A DNA stretch of 64,000 bases from CBDIDH01 sp965277595 (lineage in GTDB: Bacteria > Planctomycetota > Planctomycetia > Isosphaerales > Isosphaeraceae): positions 1,116,001-1,180,000 of the forward strand of contig CBDIDH010000002.1 in the NCBI GenBank assembly GCA_965277595.1. Direction: 5' to 3'. Positions 63,555 through 64,000 of this stretch are shown here, in pieces. Position numbers and translations under genes: made by a program. The stretch's first letter is position 1. Every line of letters begins with the position of its first letter. A model generated the notes under the pieces. It searched no databases and was not told where the DNA came from. It saw nothing but the letters and a program-made list of their open reading frames with translations.

Positions 63555-64000
63555 ATGGCCAAGGAAACGTTCACCAGAACCAAGCCGCACGTCAACGTGG
63601 GGACGATCGGTCACATCGACCACGGCAAGACGACCCTCACGGCCGCCCTCCTCGCGGTGCTCGCCGCGCATGGACAGGCCAAGGCGAAGGCGTACTCCGA
63701 CATCGCCAAGGGCGGCACGGTCCGCGACGCCAACAAGACGGTCACCATCGCCGTCTCGCACGTTGAGTACGAGAGCGAGAAGCGGCACTACGCCCACATC
63801 GACTGCCCGGGTCACGCCGACTACATCAAAAACATGATCACCGGCGCCGCCCAGATGGACGGGGCCATCCTCGTCGTCTCCGCGGCCGACGGCCCGATGC
63901 CGCAGACCCGCGAACACATCCTCCTGGCCCGCCAGGTCGGTGTCCCCGCCCTCGTCGTCTTCCTCAACAAGATCGACCTCGTCGACGACGAGGAACTCCT
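63555..64000 (+). CDS. tuf: translation elongation factor EF-Tu, N-terminal part (runs off window)
   Basis: 148 complete codons of EF-Tu, open at the window end. The GTPase motifs are GHIDHGKT (19-26), DCPGH (84-88) and NKID (139-142). Switch I reads KTVTI at 62-66 where most EF-Tu have RGITI; only the catalytic Thr (T65) and Ile are kept. The start ATG 63555 follows GCAGGAG. It delivers aminoacyl-tRNA to the ribosome. It is the last gene here of the tRNA-tuf operon, and a 200-base leader separates it from the last tRNA. Confidence 0.96.
   Translation, partial: MAKETFTRTKPHVNVGTIGHIDHGKTTLTAALLAVLAAHGQAKAKAYSDIAKGGTVRDANKTVTIAVSHVEYESEKRHYAHIDCPGHADYIKNMITGAAQMDGAILVVSAADGPMPQTREHILLARQVGVPALVVFLNKIDLVDDEEL

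Overview
The window looks like chromosome from a high-GC planctomycete, most likely of the Isosphaeraceae. The signs are gene families typical of that group: DUF1501, DUF1549/DUF1553, a planctomycete cytochrome domain fused to WD40 repeats, TIGR03067, a sulfatase, DUF4214 and Ig-like surface proteins with an N-terminal LExR box, DUF2934, and a sigma factor carrying an extra N-terminal helix-turn-helix. Genes lie on both strands in short operons. I saw no transposase, integrase, phage gene, rRNA or CRISPR array.

Layout. 1-239: the 5' end of ppc (PEP carboxylase), running off the window. 599-5122: a three-gene signalling operon (hybrid histidine kinase, single-domain receiver, receiver-GGDEF). 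5571-6265: a wrecked PL11 rhamnogalacturonan lyase gene. 6463-10292: TIGR03067 protein, sulfatase, Gfo/Idh/MocA oxidoreductase and NikR. 10323-22892: surface protein, DUF427, a DUF1501/cytochrome-WD40/PPC cluster, a UbiA-type prenyltransferase, DUF1549/DUF1553 and GT87. 23234-27373: lipid-kinase-like protein, secreted protein, DUF2784 and galactokinase. 27684-32161: an Rrf2 regulator followed by a complete sulfate ABC transporter. 32304-46009: two small helical proteins, M16 protease, MetK, a TPR/peptidase protein, MazG-like protein, a membrane protein and an ABC ATPase. 46112-58922: surface protein, DUF4331-TPR pair, DUF2934, ROK kinase, FHA-kinase, PsuG and two secreted proteins. 59572-64000: sigma factor, small hypothetical, Uma2, then tRNA-Thr(UGU), tRNA-Tyr(GUA), tRNA-Gly(UCC), tRNA-Thr(GGU) and tuf. 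The last block has the same order as the E. coli thrU-tyrU-glyT-thrT-tufB operon.

The most striking feature is between the genes. Two families of dispersed intergenic repeats, both built from 7-base units, recur about every 3-5 kb. Family A is (GACCGAT)n on the left arm and (ATCGGTC)n on the right arm. Family B is (GGGCAAA)n or (GGACAAA)n on the left and (TTTGCCC)n or (TTTGTCC)n on the right. Most loci are inverted repeats that could fold into hairpins, always with the same polarity. Most sit at the 3' ends of genes, some carry stop codons, and one lies inside the sulfate transport operon. At 57198-57554 a composite element is duplicated in tandem and the two copies differ by exactly five heptads, which is a direct trace of slippage.
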